Counted from the first letter of the stretch, positions 51,792 to 61,546 are shown. The stretch is 64,000 nt of DNA from an uncultured Planococcus sp. (GCA_947502505.1 CANNAE010000006.1:186001-250000); one strand, 5' to 3'. Translations and numbers: made by a program. Notes: generated by a model not told the origin, from the letters alone.

Positions 51792-52811
51792 TTAAAGCAA
51801 GTCGATCAAATCTTCCATTTCGTTTTTCTTCATGCGGCCCATCAGCTCTTCGACGGCATTCTCCGGTTTGACCCCTTTGAATAATACTGCATACAAAGCT
51901 TCCGTGATCGGCATCGGCACTTTGTATTCGGCGGCCAATTGGTGGGCAGCTTTTGTGGTGCGGATCCCTTCGACGACCATGCCCATTTCCTCCAGCACTT
52001 CATCGACGGTTTTTCCTTTGCCGAGCATATTGCCTGCCCGCCAATTACGCGAATGCACACTCGTGCACGTAACGATCAAGTCGCCTACTCCCGATAGCCC
52101 GGAGAAAGTTAACGGCGTCGCCCCCATCTTCACGCCAAGACGGGCGATTTCTGCAAGCCCTCGCGTCATGATTGCCGCTTTTGCATTGTCGCCATAGCCA
52201 AGGCCATCAGTGATCCCGACGGCTAAGGCAATGATATTCTTCAAAGCGCCGCCGATTTCAACCCCGATGACATCGGTATTGGTATAGACCCTGAAATAAG
52301 AGTTCATGAACAGATCCTGCACACGGTTTGCCGCTTGCGTATTTTCACATGCTGCAGTGACCGTCGTCGGATGCTCTTGCACCACTTCTTCAGCATGGCT
52401 TGGCCCAGATAAAATGACGATTTCCTCGATCAGCTCAGCAGGGATCTCTTCACGGATCATTTCGCTGATGCGCTTGAGCGAATCCGGTTCGATTCCTTTT
52501 GAAACATGGACGAACAATGCTTTTTTCGCCATTCTCTTGCGGATATCCTGGGAAACCTCCCGGATGGCTTTGGTCGGCACTGCCAGAATGAATACATCGG
52601 CATGCGCCACCGCTTCATCCAGGTCTGCTGTAGCTTTCAAGGAATCCGGGAGTTTGACCCCTTTCAAATAACGCTCGTTGGTATGGTTATTGATTTCATC
52701 CGCTTGGTCTTGGCGGTGGCTCCATAATAAAAGCTCATGGCCATTTTGCGCCAATACATAACCGAGTGCTGTGCCCCAGCTTCCTGCGCCAAATATAGTA
52801 ACTTTTTCCAT
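51792..52811 (-). CDS. gpsA: Glycerol-3-phosphate dehydrogenase [NAD(P)+]
   Basis: A 339-residue enzyme making sn-glycerol-3-phosphate for phospholipids. The Rossmann loop is TIFGAGSWGTALG; the C-terminal domain has the catalytic Lys in GVEIGGALKNIIALAVG and GLSGVGDLIVTC, SRNWRAG. The ATG at 52811 follows GGAGAGG; 12 earlier codons are excluded. It follows der by a terminator. Confidence 0.97.
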   Translation of the reverse strand: MEKVTIFGAGSWGTALGYVLAQNGHELLLWSHRQDQADEINNHTNERYLKGVKLPDSLKATADLDEAVAHADVFILAVPTKAIREVSQDIRKRMAKKALFVHVSKGIEPDSLKRISEMIREEIPAELIEEIVILSGPSHAEEVVQEHPTTVTAACENTQAANRVQDLFMNSYFRVYTNTDVIGVEIGGALKNIIALAVGITDGLGYGDNAKAAIMTRGLAEIARLGVKMGATPLTFSGLSGVGDLIVTCTSVHSRNWRAGNMLGKGKTVDEVLEEMGMVVEGIRTTKAAHQLAAEYKVPMPITEALYAVLFKGVKPENAVEELMGRMKKNEMEDLIDLL

Positions 52812-52835
52812 TTCTACCTCTCCTTTATCCTGCTT

Positions 52836-52871
52836 TAAGAAAACCAAACTCCCACCTCTTCAAGTGGGAGT
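52836..52871 (-). terminator. Terminator of der
   Basis: The minus strand has ACTCCCAC-(8)-GTGGGAGT followed by TTGGTTTTCTT. The T-run is interrupted, so strength is moderate. Confidence 0.72.
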
Positions 52872-52942
52872 CATGATGTTCAGTAAAGTCCGATTGGATC
52901 AATTGGTATCAGCCTGAAAACGATCGTAATCGCTAAATGAAA

Positions 52943-54253
52943 TTACGTACGCGCACGCGTGATCAAGCGCAGCGGCGTGCCTTCAAAATCAAAGCTTTCC
53001 CGGATACGGTTTTGCAAGAAGCGTTCATAGCTGAAATGCATCATTTCCGGCTCGTTGACGAATACGACGAAAGTCGGCGGCTTGACAGCCACTTGAGTGA
53101 CGTAATAAAGACGCAGACGGCGCCCTTTATCGGACGGTGCCGGATTCATCGCTACAGCATCTTCGATTACTTCGTTGAGTATGCTCGACTGGATGCGGCG
53201 TGAATGGTTGTCGTTGACGCGGTTGATGATTTCAAGGATATTATGCACACGCTGTCCGCTGATCGCGGAAACGAAAATGATCGGGGCATAATCCAGGAAC
53301 AAGAAATGTTCGCGAATCTGCTGCGTGAATTTGTTCATGGTTTTGTCGTCTTTTTTCAACGCGTCCCATTTATTGACGACGATAACAACTGCTTTCCCTG
53401 CCTCATGGGCATATCCTGCAATTTTTTTGTCTTGTTCCTGTATGCCTTCTTCTGCATTCAGGACGACCAAGACAACGTCTGAACGTTCAATCGCACGCAA
53501 GGCGCGAAGCACGCTGTATTTTTCGGTACTTTCGTATACTTTCCCTTTTTTGCGCATGCCTGCCGTATCGATGATGACATAAGGCTGTTCATCATATTCA
53601 TACTGCGTATCGACTGCATCGCGTGTCGTTCCTGCCACTTCACTGACGATGACACGGTCTTCGCCAAGGAATGAGTTGACCAATGAAGATTTGCCGACGT
53701 TCGGGCGACCGATCAATGAAAACTTGATGACATTGTCCGGATACTCTTCTTCGTCTTCTTTCGGGAAGTGATTAGCCACTTCATCCAAAAGGTCTCCCAA
53801 GCCAAGCCCGTGAGATCCCGATACCGGATATGGTTCGCCGATCCCGAGAGAATAGAAATCATAAATCATGTGGCGCATATCGGGATTGTCGATCTTGTTG
53901 ACCGCCAGCACCACTGGTTTTTTCGTGCGGTACAGGATTCTCGCTACTTGCTCATCCTGTTCAGTCACCCCGTCCCGCCCATTGACGAGAAAGATGATGA
54001 CGTCCGCTTCATCCATCGCCACTTCTGCCTGGCTGCGGATTTGTTCTAGGAAAGGCTCGTCGCTAAGGTCGATGCCCCCTGTATCAATAATATTGAATTC
54101 ATGCGTTAGCCAATCTGCCGAACTGTAGATGCGGTCACGAGTAACCCCTGGAATATCTTCCACGATGGAGACGCGCTCCCCGACCACGCGATTAAAAATC
54201 GTGGATTTTCCTACATTCGGCCGGCCAACAATTGCTACTACCGGTTTTGACAT
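52943..54253 (-). CDS. der: Ribosome biogenesis GTPase Der (EngA)
   Basis: A 436-residue protein with two tandem Era-like GTPase domains: [13 protein letters not shown] with DTGGIDL, NKID, and [12 protein letters not shown] with [16 protein letters not shown]-like domain ends the protein. It matures the 50S subunit and is essential. AAGGA lies upstream of the ATG. Confidence 0.98.
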   Translation of the reverse strand: MSKPVVAIVGRPNVGKSTIFNRVVGERVSIVEDIPGVTRDRIYSSADWLTHEFNIIDTGGIDLSDEPFLEQIRSQAEVAMDEADVIIFLVNGRDGVTEQDEQVARILYRTKKPVVLAVNKIDNPDMRHMIYDFYSLGIGEPYPVSGSHGLGLGDLLDEVANHFPKEDEEEYPDNVIKFSLIGRPNVGKSSLVNSFLGEDRVIVSEVAGTTRDAVDTQYEYDEQPYVIIDTAGMRKKGKVYESTEKYSVLRALRAIERSDVVLVVLNAEEGIQEQDKKIAGYAHEAGKAVVIVVNKWDALKKDDKTMNKFTQQIREHFLFLDYAPIIFVSAISGQRVHNILEIINRVNDNHSRRIQSSILNEVIEDAVAMNPAPSDKGRRLRLYYVTQVAVKPPTFVVFVNEPEMMHFSYERFLQNRIRESFDFEGTPLRLITRART

Positions 54254-54274
54254 AATTAATTCATCCTTCCACTT

Positions 54275-54290
54275 CTGATAAGCCTATTAT
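54275..54290 (-). promoter_or_regulatory. -10 promoter candidate of der
   Basis: TATAAT on the minus strand (CGTGTATAATAGGC) lies about 35 bases before der, directly after the fni terminator. No clear -35 is seen. Confidence 0.4.
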
Positions 54291-54293
54291 ACA

Positions 54294-54332
54294 CGAAAAA
54301 GGGGATGGCATCTGAATAATGTCCATCCCCTT
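54294..54332 (-). terminator. Terminator of the cmk-plsC-rpsA-fni cluster
   Basis: The minus strand has AAGGGGATGG-(14)-CCATCCCCTT followed by TTTCG after the fni stop. Confidence 0.85.
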
Positions 54333-54346
54333 AAATTGTCCAATAT

Positions 54347-55402
54347 TCAGTTTTTCAAAGGAACTGCAAAATGCTTCGTCTCATGCCCCCGTTGCTGCAA
54401 ATGGGAAAGCAATTCTCCACTGATGACAGCAGGGGTCGAGCGGATCTCTTCAATTGTCCGGGCGCCGAGCGCAGTCATGAGCATGCGCAAATCGTCATGA
54501 AGCCCGTTGATCTCTTCAATCAAACCGGTTTCCCCAAGGCTCACCGCATGCTTCAGGAAACTGCCTGCAATGCCTGCAGCATCTGCGCCGAGACGAAACG
54601 CCCGGATTACATCACCGGCATCTTGAAGCCCGCCAGAAGCCAGTACGGTGCGGCTGAAGCCTTGCCGACATTCCACGATCGCAGCAGCCGTCGGGATGCC
54701 CCAGTCTTCGAAATAAGCCAATTTGCGTTTTCTGCGTTCATTTTCGATGCTAGCGAAATTAGTGCCGCCGAAACCGCTCGCATCGATAGCTGCCACTTGG
54801 GTCTTATCGAGCGCCTCAGCGGTTTCTTGTGAGATGCCGAAGCCGGTTTCCTTGATGATGATGGGCACCTTCAAGGCTTCTGCAATCATCCCGATGCGTT
54901 CAAGCGCACCGCGAAACTGCCGGTCGCCTTCTGGCATCGTCAGTTCCTGGACGACATTCAAATGAATCTGCAGGGCATCCGCTTCGATCATCTCGACCGC
55001 TTCACGTGCCTGGTCCACCGTTGCTTCACTGCCGAGATTGCCAAAGATGATTCCTCGAGGATTTTCTTTCCGCACCACACGATAGCTTTCCCGCTCATCC
55101 TTATCTTTCAGGGCCGCCATTTGCGAGCCGACCGCCATCGCGATTCCCGTTTCCTTCGCAGCCCGTGCAAGCATGGCATTCAACTGCAAAGTCTCGGAAC
55201 CGCCGCCTCCGGTCATAGCATTAATAAAAACAGGTGATTTTAGTTTCAAATCACCTGTTTTGGGTTCCAATGATACGTCAGCGACGCCGATTCCCGGCAG
55301 CGCCTGATGGACAAAACGGACGCAGTCAAGCCAAGTAGCCCGGCATTGCCCAGTGGACAATGCGTAATTGATATGGTCCATCTTTCTTTTTGCACGTGAC
55401 AT
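54347..55402 (-). CDS. fni: Type 2 isopentenyl-diphosphate isomerase
   Basis: A 351-residue FMN- and NAD(P)H-dependent enzyme that interconverts IPP and DMAPP. RKMDHINYALSTG, INAMTGGG and the FMN barrel motifs (ASGGLQDAGDVIRAFRLGADAAGIAG) are complete. It starts right after the rpsA stop (TAAATG) with a poor ribosome site, so it is translated by coupling. It supplies precursors for menaquinone chains and undecaprenyl phosphate. Confidence 0.96.
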   Translation of the reverse strand: MSRAKRKMDHINYALSTGQCRATWLDCVRFVHQALPGIGVADVSLEPKTGDLKLKSPVFINAMTGGGGSETLQLNAMLARAAKETGIAMAVGSQMAALKDKDERESYRVVRKENPRGIIFGNLGSEATVDQAREAVEMIEADALQIHLNVVQELTMPEGDRQFRGALERIGMIAEALKVPIIIKETGFGISQETAEALDKTQVAAIDASGFGGTNFASIENERRKRKLAYFEDWGIPTAAAIVECRQGFSRTVLASGGLQDAGDVIRAFRLGADAAGIAGSFLKHAVSLGETGLIEEINGLHDDLRMLMTALGARTIEEIRSTPAVISGELLSHLQQRGHETKHFAVPLKN

Positions 55403-56548
55403 TTATTCGGATTTGAACCCTTTTAATTTATCGCCGATAACATCACTGATCGAGAATCCGGATGCTTCTTCCGGCATATCGTATTGTGAGAAATCCTGCT
55501 CCGCTTCTTTTTCCTGAAGCTCCTTGATGCTGAGTGACAAGCGCTTGTCTTCCTTATTGACTTCAAGCACTTTCACGTCGACTTCCTGACCTTCTTGAAG
55601 CACTTCGTGAGGCGTCGCGATATGCTTATGGGCAATTTGGGAAATGTGCACAAGGCCTTCTACGCCAGGCAGCACTTCGACAAATGCGCCATAGCTGACG
55701 AGCCTTTTCACTGTCCCTTGATGGACAGAGCCTTTTGGAGCCTTCTCATCGATGGCATCCCAAGGGCCAGGCAATGTATCTTTGATCGACAGCGAAATGC
55801 GTTCAGAGTCGCGATCGACTGAAAGGACTTTGACTTTCACTTCCTGCCCTTCCGTTACGACATCCGATACTTTGTCGACATGCTCATGCGACAATTGGGA
55901 AATGTGCACAAGCCCGTCCACTCCGCCAATATCGACGAATGCGCCGAAAGAAGCGATGCGCTGGACTTTCCCGTCAAGCACGTCTCCGGCATTGATCGAG
56001 TCCATCACTTGTTCTTTCTTCGATTCCTTTTCGCCTTCCACGACTGCGCGGTGGGAAAGGATCAAGCGGTTGTTCTCTTTTTCCATTTCGACAATCTTAA
56101 AGGTCATGACGCGGCCTTTATAATCCTCAAATGACTCGACGAAATAATCTTCCACGAGTGAAGCCGGCACGAAACCACGCACGCCAAGGTCAATGACCAA
56201 GCCGCCTTTGACGACATCCTTCACTTCCGCTTCAATGATTTCACCGGATTCAAATTTCTGCTCAAGATCGTCCCAAGCGGATTCAGCATCGACTTTGCGT
56301 TTGGACAACACGAAGTTTTCGTCTTCCACTTTTGTGATGATCAATTCAAGCTCGTCGCCTTCTTGGACCGAGTCTGAAGCTTTTTCGATATGGAGGCTCG
56401 ATAATTCGCTGATCGGGATGATCCCGTCGAATGGCGCTCCATCAATTGTCACCGTCACCGCTTTTTCTTCGATTTTGGCGACTATTCCTTTTACGCGATC
56501 TCCTGTTTGGAAGTCACGGTTTTCCATCAAATTCATATCCTCTGACAT
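55403..56548 (-). CDS. rpsA: Ribosomal protein S1-like protein (YpfD)
   Basis: A 381-residue protein with four S1 RNA-binding repeats starting near residues 15, 100, 185 and 270 (for example [22 protein letters not shown] and [34 protein letters not shown] shortened here to its S1 core). It is shorter than the six-repeat S1 of Proteobacteria and likely has no full S1 function on mRNA recruitment. AAGGAGGG precedes the ATG. Confidence 0.95.
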   Translation of the reverse strand: MSEDMNLMENRDFQTGDRVKGIVAKIEEKAVTVTIDGAPFDGIIPISELSSLHIEKASDSVQEGDELELIITKVEDENFVLSKRKVDAESAWDDLEQKFESGEIIEAEVKDVVKGGLVIDLGVRGFVPASLVEDYFVESFEDYKGRVMTFKIVEMEKENNRLILSHRAVVEGEKESKKEQVMDSINAGDVLDGKVQRIASFGAFVDIGGVDGLVHISQLSHEHVDKVSDVVTEGQEVKVKVLSVDRDSERISLSIKDTLPGPWDAIDEKAPKGSVHQGTVKRLVSYGAFVEVLPGVEGLVHISQIAHKHIATPHEVLQEGQEVDVKVLEVNKEDKRLSLSIKELQEKEAEQDFSQYDMPEEASGFSISDVIGDKLKGFKSE

Positions 56549-56581
56549 AAGTAGCCCTCCTTCACAAACTATCCATCTTCT

Positions 56582-56610
56582 ATTTTATTCGAATTCTCTA
56601 ATAAAAACAA
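56582..56610 (-). promoter_or_regulatory. Sigma-A promoter candidate of rpsA-fni
   Basis: The minus strand has TTGTTT, a 17-base spacer and TAAAAT, about 35 bases before the rpsA start. Confidence 0.55.
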
Positions 56611-56616
56611 AAATAA

Positions 56617-57207
56617 TCACTTATTTTCTGTGTTTTCATCCAGAATTTTTTGAATACTAGCCATGATGGCTTCTGTCACTTCTTCTGCCGAAGCTTTGCG
56701 TTCGCGGTAAGGCTCCATCAAGATCGGGTCGCCGTACACTACTTTCACTTTTCCAAAAGGCTTATACGGCCCGATGATCGCACACGGCATGACGTCTGCA
56801 TTGCCGCGCAGGGCAAAAAATCCGGCGCCGCTCAAGCCTTTCTTCAGCACGCCATCTGTCGAACGGGTGCCTTCTGGAAACAACCCGACCACGGCGCCGC
56901 CTTTTAGCAGCTTCAAAGCGGTCCGCAGCGCTTCCCTGTCGCTCATGCCGCGCTTTACTGGAAAAGCATTGACCTTCGGCAAGATCGAACCGAGCACAGG
57001 CGCTTTGAACAATTCCTCTTTCGCCATGAAATGGACGGTTCTCGGGGCGGTCATGCCGACGACCGGCGGATCGAGCGCATGGATGTGGTTACTGCAAAGA
57101 AGCACGCCTCCCGTATCCGGGAATTTTTCAGCGCCGATGACCTGGAAACGGTACAACGGGCTCAATGCCGTCTTCACGAGCGTTTTTCCGACTGCATACA
57201 AATTCAT
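56617..57207 (-). CDS. plsC: 1-acylglycerol-3-phosphate acyltransferase
   Basis: A 196-residue PlsC-type enzyme making phosphatidic acid. The catalytic H-x4-D motif is SNHIHALDPP, and the substrate loop is LFPEGTRS; the PFKV-like third block is NAFPVKRG. It starts two bases after the cmk stop. The lipid substrate is assumed from the family. Confidence 0.93.
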   Translation of the reverse strand: MNLYAVGKTLVKTALSPLYRFQVIGAEKFPDTGGVLLCSNHIHALDPPVVGMTAPRTVHFMAKEELFKAPVLGSILPKVNAFPVKRGMSDREALRTALKLLKGGAVVGLFPEGTRSTDGVLKKGLSGAGFFALRGNADVMPCAIIGPYKPFGKVKVVYGDPILMEPYRERKASAEEVTEAIMASIQKILDENTENK

Positions 57208-57209
57208 GA

Positions 57210-57884
57210 CTACATCAGCCTCTCTTCCGCTAATTTCAGGATGGCTTCCGCCGCTTGTGCGATCGTTAAAGGTGTCGTATCCAGGAATATGGCATCCTCC
57301 GCTTGTTTCAACGGCGCCACTTCACGTTCCGAATCCATCTTGTCGCGCATGGCGATTTCCTCCTGCAATTCAACAAGCGGCGTCAGGATATCGCGTTTTT
57401 TATTTTCCTCAAAACGGCGCCTTGCCCGCTCTTCAACGCTTGCAGACATGAATACTTTAAGCGCCGCGCCAGGCAAGACATGCGTGCCGATATCCCGGCC
57501 ATCCATGACGACGCCCCGGTCTTCTGCAAGTTTTTGCTGCAACTCGACCATGCGCTTTCTGACCAGTTCATGGGCAGCCATTTCCGATACCGCCTTGGTC
57601 ACATATTGCGAGCGGATCGCTTCTGATACGTCTTCTCCATCAAGCAGCACGTTCTGCCCGCCTTCTACAGGGATCAAATCGATTTCCGTCGCCAGGAGCA
57701 AGGCCCCAGCTTCTTCATTGCTTGCCAGATTGATGCCTTCGTTCAAAGCTTTCAATGTAATCGCACGGTACATCGCCCCCGTGTCGATATAGATATACCC
57801 TAATTTTTCTGCCACTATTTTAGCGATCGTGCTTTTGCCAGCAGCAGCCGGCCCGTCGATCGCAATTTGGATAGCTTTCGTCAA
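57210..57884 (-). CDS. cmk: Cytidylate kinase
   Basis: A 224-residue CMP/dCMP kinase, matching B. subtilis in length. AIDGPAAAGKSTIAKI is the P-loop; YIDTGAMYRAIT and DGRDIGTHVLP are the CMP-site motifs. A TTG start at 57884 is chosen, with GAGG eight bases upstream, giving MTKAIQIAIDGP. A GTG at 57893 overlaps that ribosome site. Confidence 0.95.
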   Translation of the reverse strand: MTKAIQIAIDGPAAAGKSTIAKIVAEKLGYIYIDTGAMYRAITLKALNEGINLASNEEAGALLLATEIDLIPVEGGQNVLLDGEDVSEAIRSQYVTKAVSEMAAHELVRKRMVELQQKLAEDRGVVMDGRDIGTHVLPGAALKVFMSASVEERARRRFEENKKRDILTPLVELQEEIAMRDKMDSEREVAPLKQAEDAIFLDTTPLTIAQAAEAILKLAEERLM

Positions 57885-57914
57885 AACTGTCACCTCATCT
57901 TATGTAATGATTTC

Positions 57915-57923
57915 ATTTTATCA
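57915..57923 (-). promoter_or_regulatory. Extended -10 promoter candidate of cmk
   Basis: The minus strand reads TGATAAAAT, an extended -10, about 30 bases before the TTG start. TTGCCC lies upstream at 21 bases, too far for a good -35. Confidence 0.45.
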
Positions 57924-57989
57924 CAATCTGCCTGATGTTTCGGGCAAAATCAAAGCACACGGCGAATAGTTGCAGGGCGGCGCCGGCGC

Positions 57990-58020
57990 AAAAAGAAAAA
58001 GCCCTGCAGTGAAGGGCTTT
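57990..58020 (-). terminator. Terminator of prsW
   Basis: The minus strand has AAAGCCCT-(7)-AGGGCTTT then TTCTTTTT, just after the prsW stop. Confidence 0.88.
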
Positions 58021-58028
58021 AGGATTGA

Positions 58029-58703
58029 TCAATTCGGGGTGTTGTCATGATAATGGCTGACCGACAATTGGTGGGCCTGCCGTACTTTTCGCAAGCCGAA
58101 CCACCACAAGAACAACATGAAGGGCACAGCCCCATAAAGCAAATTATCGTATGCGTACAGAGAGGCATTGTAAGTAATATGCAAAATCGATGACGCAAAC
58201 AATGCCGACGCCAACCACCACTTACTTTCCCTTTTTCTGGAGAATTTAGCTCTACCGAAATAAAACCCCATAACGACGCCGAACAGCGCATGGCTCGACA
58301 CTGGCAAAAAAGCTCTCAGAAAAGCCGCCCCGAGCCCGAATTCAAGCAAATACAAAATGTTTTCGACGGTAGCGAACCCAAGCGATAAACTCGCACCATA
58401 TAGAATCCCGTCATACGGATCCTCGAAATCGATATGGCGAAACACTGCCGCCAGCAAGACAATCCATTTGAAGAACTCCTCTAGCAAGCTCGAGAACAAG
58501 ACCGATTTCACGAAAGTATTTTGAAACACGTGCTCGGCTTCGAACACATACTGGATAAAAAGAATCGGGAATGTCAAAAGAGCGCCATATAGAAAGCAGT
58601 GAAAAATCAATCTTGACGGTTCCCCTGCAAATTGATCCCGCAAATAAAAATAACTGAACAATGCGAGCCCTGGCGCAATAGCTACCGTCAACAGCTCTAA
58701 CAT
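58029..58703 (-). CDS. prsW: Site-1 protease PrsW (glutamic-type intramembrane)
   Basis: A 224-residue polytopic membrane protease. Eight or so hydrophobic segments are seen, with family catalytic signatures SLLEEFFKW, FATVENILY and SSHALFGVVMGFY, followed by SSILHITYNA. In B. subtilis PrsW cleaves the anti-sigma factor RsiW to activate SigW in response to cell envelope stress. The target gene rsiW is not in this window. GGAGGAGGG precedes the ATG. The neighbouring sleB-ypeB pair of Bacillus is missing. Confidence 0.93.
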   Translation of the reverse strand: MLELLTVAIAPGLALFSYFYLRDQFAGEPSRLIFHCFLYGALLTFPILFIQYVFEAEHVFQNTFVKSVLFSSLLEEFFKWIVLLAAVFRHIDFEDPYDGILYGASLSLGFATVENILYLLEFGLGAAFLRAFLPVSSHALFGVVMGFYFGRAKFSRKRESKWWLASALFASSILHITYNASLYAYDNLLYGAVPFMLFLWWFGLRKVRQAHQLSVSHYHDNTPN

Positions 58704-58731
58704 AGACGCCCTCCTCCATTACCCGCGGCTG

Positions 58732-59703
58732 TTAAATTTCAAATGCTTCCTTGCCGATCGCTGTATCGCCTGACAACAAGATCGCCAATTTGATGCGCGC
58801 TTTTTTGCTATCGTAATCACTGCCCAAAATGACGCCGCGCGTCAGCAAATCGTGCGCGCTCCCTGGGTAGCTGTATGCCGGATAGGCATTGCCTTCTTCA
58901 GCGCTCGTCGTCAAGACGACCGGAATGCCGGCGTCCACCGCGCGCTGCACCGCTTCCACCATATGCGGTGAAATCTGCCCGCGCCCTGCCGCTTCCAAGA
59001 CGATGCCTTTTGTGCCGCTGTCAGAGAGCATGTCTACAATGGAGCCGTCTTGCCCTGAATAGCATTTGACAATATCGACGCGTGGCATGCCGCCCGGCAC
59101 ATGGTGCACTTCACGCAGCACCGGTTTTTGGTAAATGCGGACCTTGTCGTTATCGATAATGCCCAAATAGCCATGGCCGAATGAATCAAAGCCCTGCAAA
59201 TTGCTGGCATGGACTTTTTTGACGTATTTGGCGCTGTAGATCCGCTCATTAAAGACGACGACTGTCCCGACGCCTTTGATCACCGGATCGACGGCGACGT
59301 AAATCGAATTGCGCAAATTGGAGTAGACGTCTGTCCCGACCGCTTCTGGCGCACGCTGGCTCCCTGTCACTACGACCGTCCGTTCATCGCCGACCGTCAG
59401 ATCCAGGAAATAAGCGGTTTCTTCCAATGTATCGGTGCCATGCGTGACGACAATGCCTTCGACTTCAGGATCTTCCAACTCCGCCAAAATCGCTTCTTTG
59501 ACCATATTCATCTCATTGAAGCCGATGTGCATGCTTGGCAATTGATAGACATCGATAACTTTCACTTCGATCTCCGGAGGCAATTGGCAAAGCTCTGCCA
59601 GATCTTTTCCCGAAATGGCGCCTGATTTCAATAAGCCATCATCCGATATGGCTTTACTCGCAATGGTGCCCCCTGTCGTAATTAACGATACTTTCTTTTT
59701 CAT
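58732..59703 (-). CDS. ansA: L-asparaginase, type I
   Basis: A 323-residue amidohydrolase releasing aspartate and ammonia from asparagine. The two active-site threonines lie in ITTGGTIAS and VVTHGTDTLEETAYFL. A cytosolic form without signal peptide. GAGGTG precedes the ATG. It is placed between prsW and ypdA; a link to the distant asnS is not implied. Confidence 0.94.
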   Translation of the reverse strand: MKKKVSLITTGGTIASKAISDDGLLKSGAISGKDLAELCQLPPEIEVKVIDVYQLPSMHIGFNEMNMVKEAILAELEDPEVEGIVVTHGTDTLEETAYFLDLTVGDERTVVVTGSQRAPEAVGTDVYSNLRNSIYVAVDPVIKGVGTVVVFNERIYSAKYVKKVHASNLQGFDSFGHGYLGIIDNDKVRIYQKPVLREVHHVPGGMPRVDIVKCYSGQDGSIVDMLSDSGTKGIVLEAAGRGQISPHMVEAVQRAVDAGIPVVLTTSAEEGNAYPAYSYPGSAHDLLTRGVILGSDYDSKKARIKLAILLSGDTAIGKEAFEI

Positions 59704-59724
59704 AATGCACCTCTTTTGGATAGT

Positions 59725-60705
59725 CTAATCTATTGAATTTCGCTGTGCCTCTTTTTGGGCGATGGCCGCTGCGATTTGCCCGCCGTGGAAACGGCCGTTT
59801 TCGATAAAGATTTCATTGGCGTTGTTGCCCGCCGCGATGACGCCCGCGATAAACAGGTTGTCGATATTGGTCTCCATCGTTTCTTCGTCGAATGCCGGCC
59901 GGCCGCTCGCTGCATCGATATCGATCCCCATCTGCGCGAGGAACTTATGGTCCGGATGATACCCGATCATGGCGAAGACGAAATCATTCGCGAATGTTTC
60001 TTTCGTATCGTTCACCGTGAGTTCCACTTCGCCTTCGTGAATCTCGTCGACGATGGAATCGAATAGCATGGTGATTTCGCCTTGGCGTACGAGCCCGTCG
60101 AATTCCGGCAAAATCCACGGCTTGACACTTTTCGAATAGCTCGTGCCGTGATAAGACACTGTCACCCGGCTGCCGGCTTTATGCAGCTCTAGTGCTGCAT
60201 CCACCGCCGAATTCTTGCCCCCGATCACCAAGACGTCACGATCGAAATAAGGATGACCTTCCTTGAAGTAATGCATCACTTTCGGCAAGTCCGCCCCTGG
60301 CACTGCGAGCTTGTTCGGATGGTCATAATAACCTGTAGCCACGACCACATATTTCGCCTTGTACTCGTTTTTGCTGGTCTTTACGTGAAAACCGTCTGTT
60401 TGCTCGATCGATAACGCAGTTTCGAACGCACGGACATCCAATTTATGGCGCTTCACCACTTCGCGGTAATAAACGAGCGCTTGGTTGCGCTTTGGCTTGC
60501 GGTCTTCGGTAATGAACGGGACGTCGCCGATCGACAGTTTTTCACTGCTGCTGAAAAAGGTCTGATGCGTCGGGTAACGATAAATCGCATTGACGATATT
60601 GCCTTTTTCGAGAATGACAGGGCGCAGGCCCATTCTCTGTATTTCAATGGCGGCCGATAATCCGCACGGCCCGCCTCCTACGATAATGACATCTGCATAT
60701 TCCAT
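59725..60705 (-). CDS. ypdA: Bacillithiol disulfide reductase YpdA (Bdr)
   Basis: A 326-residue FAD/NADPH oxidoreductase, near the length of B. subtilis YpdA. FAD loop IIVGGGPCGLSAAIEIQ, NADPH loop LVIGGKNSAVDAALEL and a C-terminal FIAGVIAAGNNANE motif. The cysteine in GGGPCG is the conserved YpdA Cys used in bacillithiol disulfide reduction. bshA in this same window makes the thiol. The ATG at 60705 follows AGGAG; 33 earlier codons lack similarity. Confidence 0.94.
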   Translation of the reverse strand: MEYADVIIVGGGPCGLSAAIEIQRMGLRPVILEKGNIVNAIYRYPTHQTFFSSSEKLSIGDVPFITEDRKPKRNQALVYYREVVKRHKLDVRAFETALSIEQTDGFHVKTSKNEYKAKYVVVATGYYDHPNKLAVPGADLPKVMHYFKEGHPYFDRDVLVIGGKNSAVDAALELHKAGSRVTVSYHGTSYSKSVKPWILPEFDGLVRQGEITMLFDSIVDEIHEGEVELTVNDTKETFANDFVFAMIGYHPDHKFLAQMGIDIDAASGRPAFDEETMETNIDNLFIAGVIAAGNNANEIFIENGRFHGGQIAAAIAQKEAQRNSID

Positions 60706-60739
60706 TTCAACCACTCCTGTAATAATGTCCATATTCATT

Positions 60740-61525
60740 TTAGCCGATTGTAGAGCTTTGTGCCAAATGCTGCTTCTCCGGCGCAGGGTGAATTTCAAGT
60801 ACATGGTATTGTGCTTTCGCCCCGAATCTCAGCGGCAAGGACGTCGTGCCAAACCCATTGCTGATGAGTTCAGTGATTCCATCTGAAACAGTCAAGGACC
60901 CGTGGTTGAATATGCCGAATGGCCCGAACCGGATTTGCCCGCCATGGGTATGGCCGGCGATCATTAAGCTGACGGGATAATGTTGTTTCACATGCTTGAA
61001 GACAAAAGGCGTATGGGAAATGAAGATGACGGCATCGTCTTTTGAGACAGTGCTGAAAGCATTTTCTATACTATGCTCCCGAAAAGCGAAATAATCGATT
61101 CCAGTCAATTTAAGTTTAGGGTTTCCGAACAATTCAACAGACTCATCATCCAGAATGACCGCGCCCTGTTCTTCAAGCAAGCCCCTCAACCGGATTTCGC
61201 CGATTTCCCGGTCATTGTTTCCAAATACGTAATACACTGGGCCAAGTTCACTCAGGATCCGTAAATTTTCACGGATTCGCCGGTCCGGCACCCCTCGCTC
61301 GACAAAATCTCCACCGATGACGACAAGGTCGACTTGATCGCTGAACATTTCCTGGCGAAGCGTGCGGCGGTGGACGTCAGAGATGAACAAAAGCTTAAAA
61401 GGCGGAAACTCCGCATTTCCTGATAAGTGGATGACTGCAGTTTCTTTTTGTTGGCTATGGGCAGAGCGGAACATCCATGCCAATAACGCCAAACCGGCTA
61501 GGCCGATCCGTAATATCCATTTCAT
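60740..61525 (-). CDS. ypbG: Metallophosphoesterase YpbG
   Basis: A 261-residue calcineurin-like phosphoesterase. The metal motifs in order are ISDVHRR, VVIGGDFVERG, FGNNDRE, ISHTPF and GHTHGGQIRFGPFG, forming the dimetal site. The N-terminus has a hydrophobic anchor (ILRIGLAGLALLAWMF), so the domain likely faces outward. Substrate unknown. The ATG at 61525 is eight bases from AAAGGA. Confidence 0.92.
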   Translation of the reverse strand: MKWILRIGLAGLALLAWMFRSAHSQQKETAVIHLSGNAEFPPFKLLFISDVHRRTLRQEMFSDQVDLVVIGGDFVERGVPDRRIRENLRILSELGPVYYVFGNNDREIGEIRLRGLLEEQGAVILDDESVELFGNPKLKLTGIDYFAFREHSIENAFSTVSKDDAVIFISHTPFVFKHVKQHYPVSLMIAGHTHGGQIRFGPFGIFNHGSLTVSDGITELISNGFGTTSLPLRFGAKAQYHVLEIHPAPEKQHLAQSSTIG

Positions 61526-61546
61526 CGTGTACATCCTTTCCGAAGC

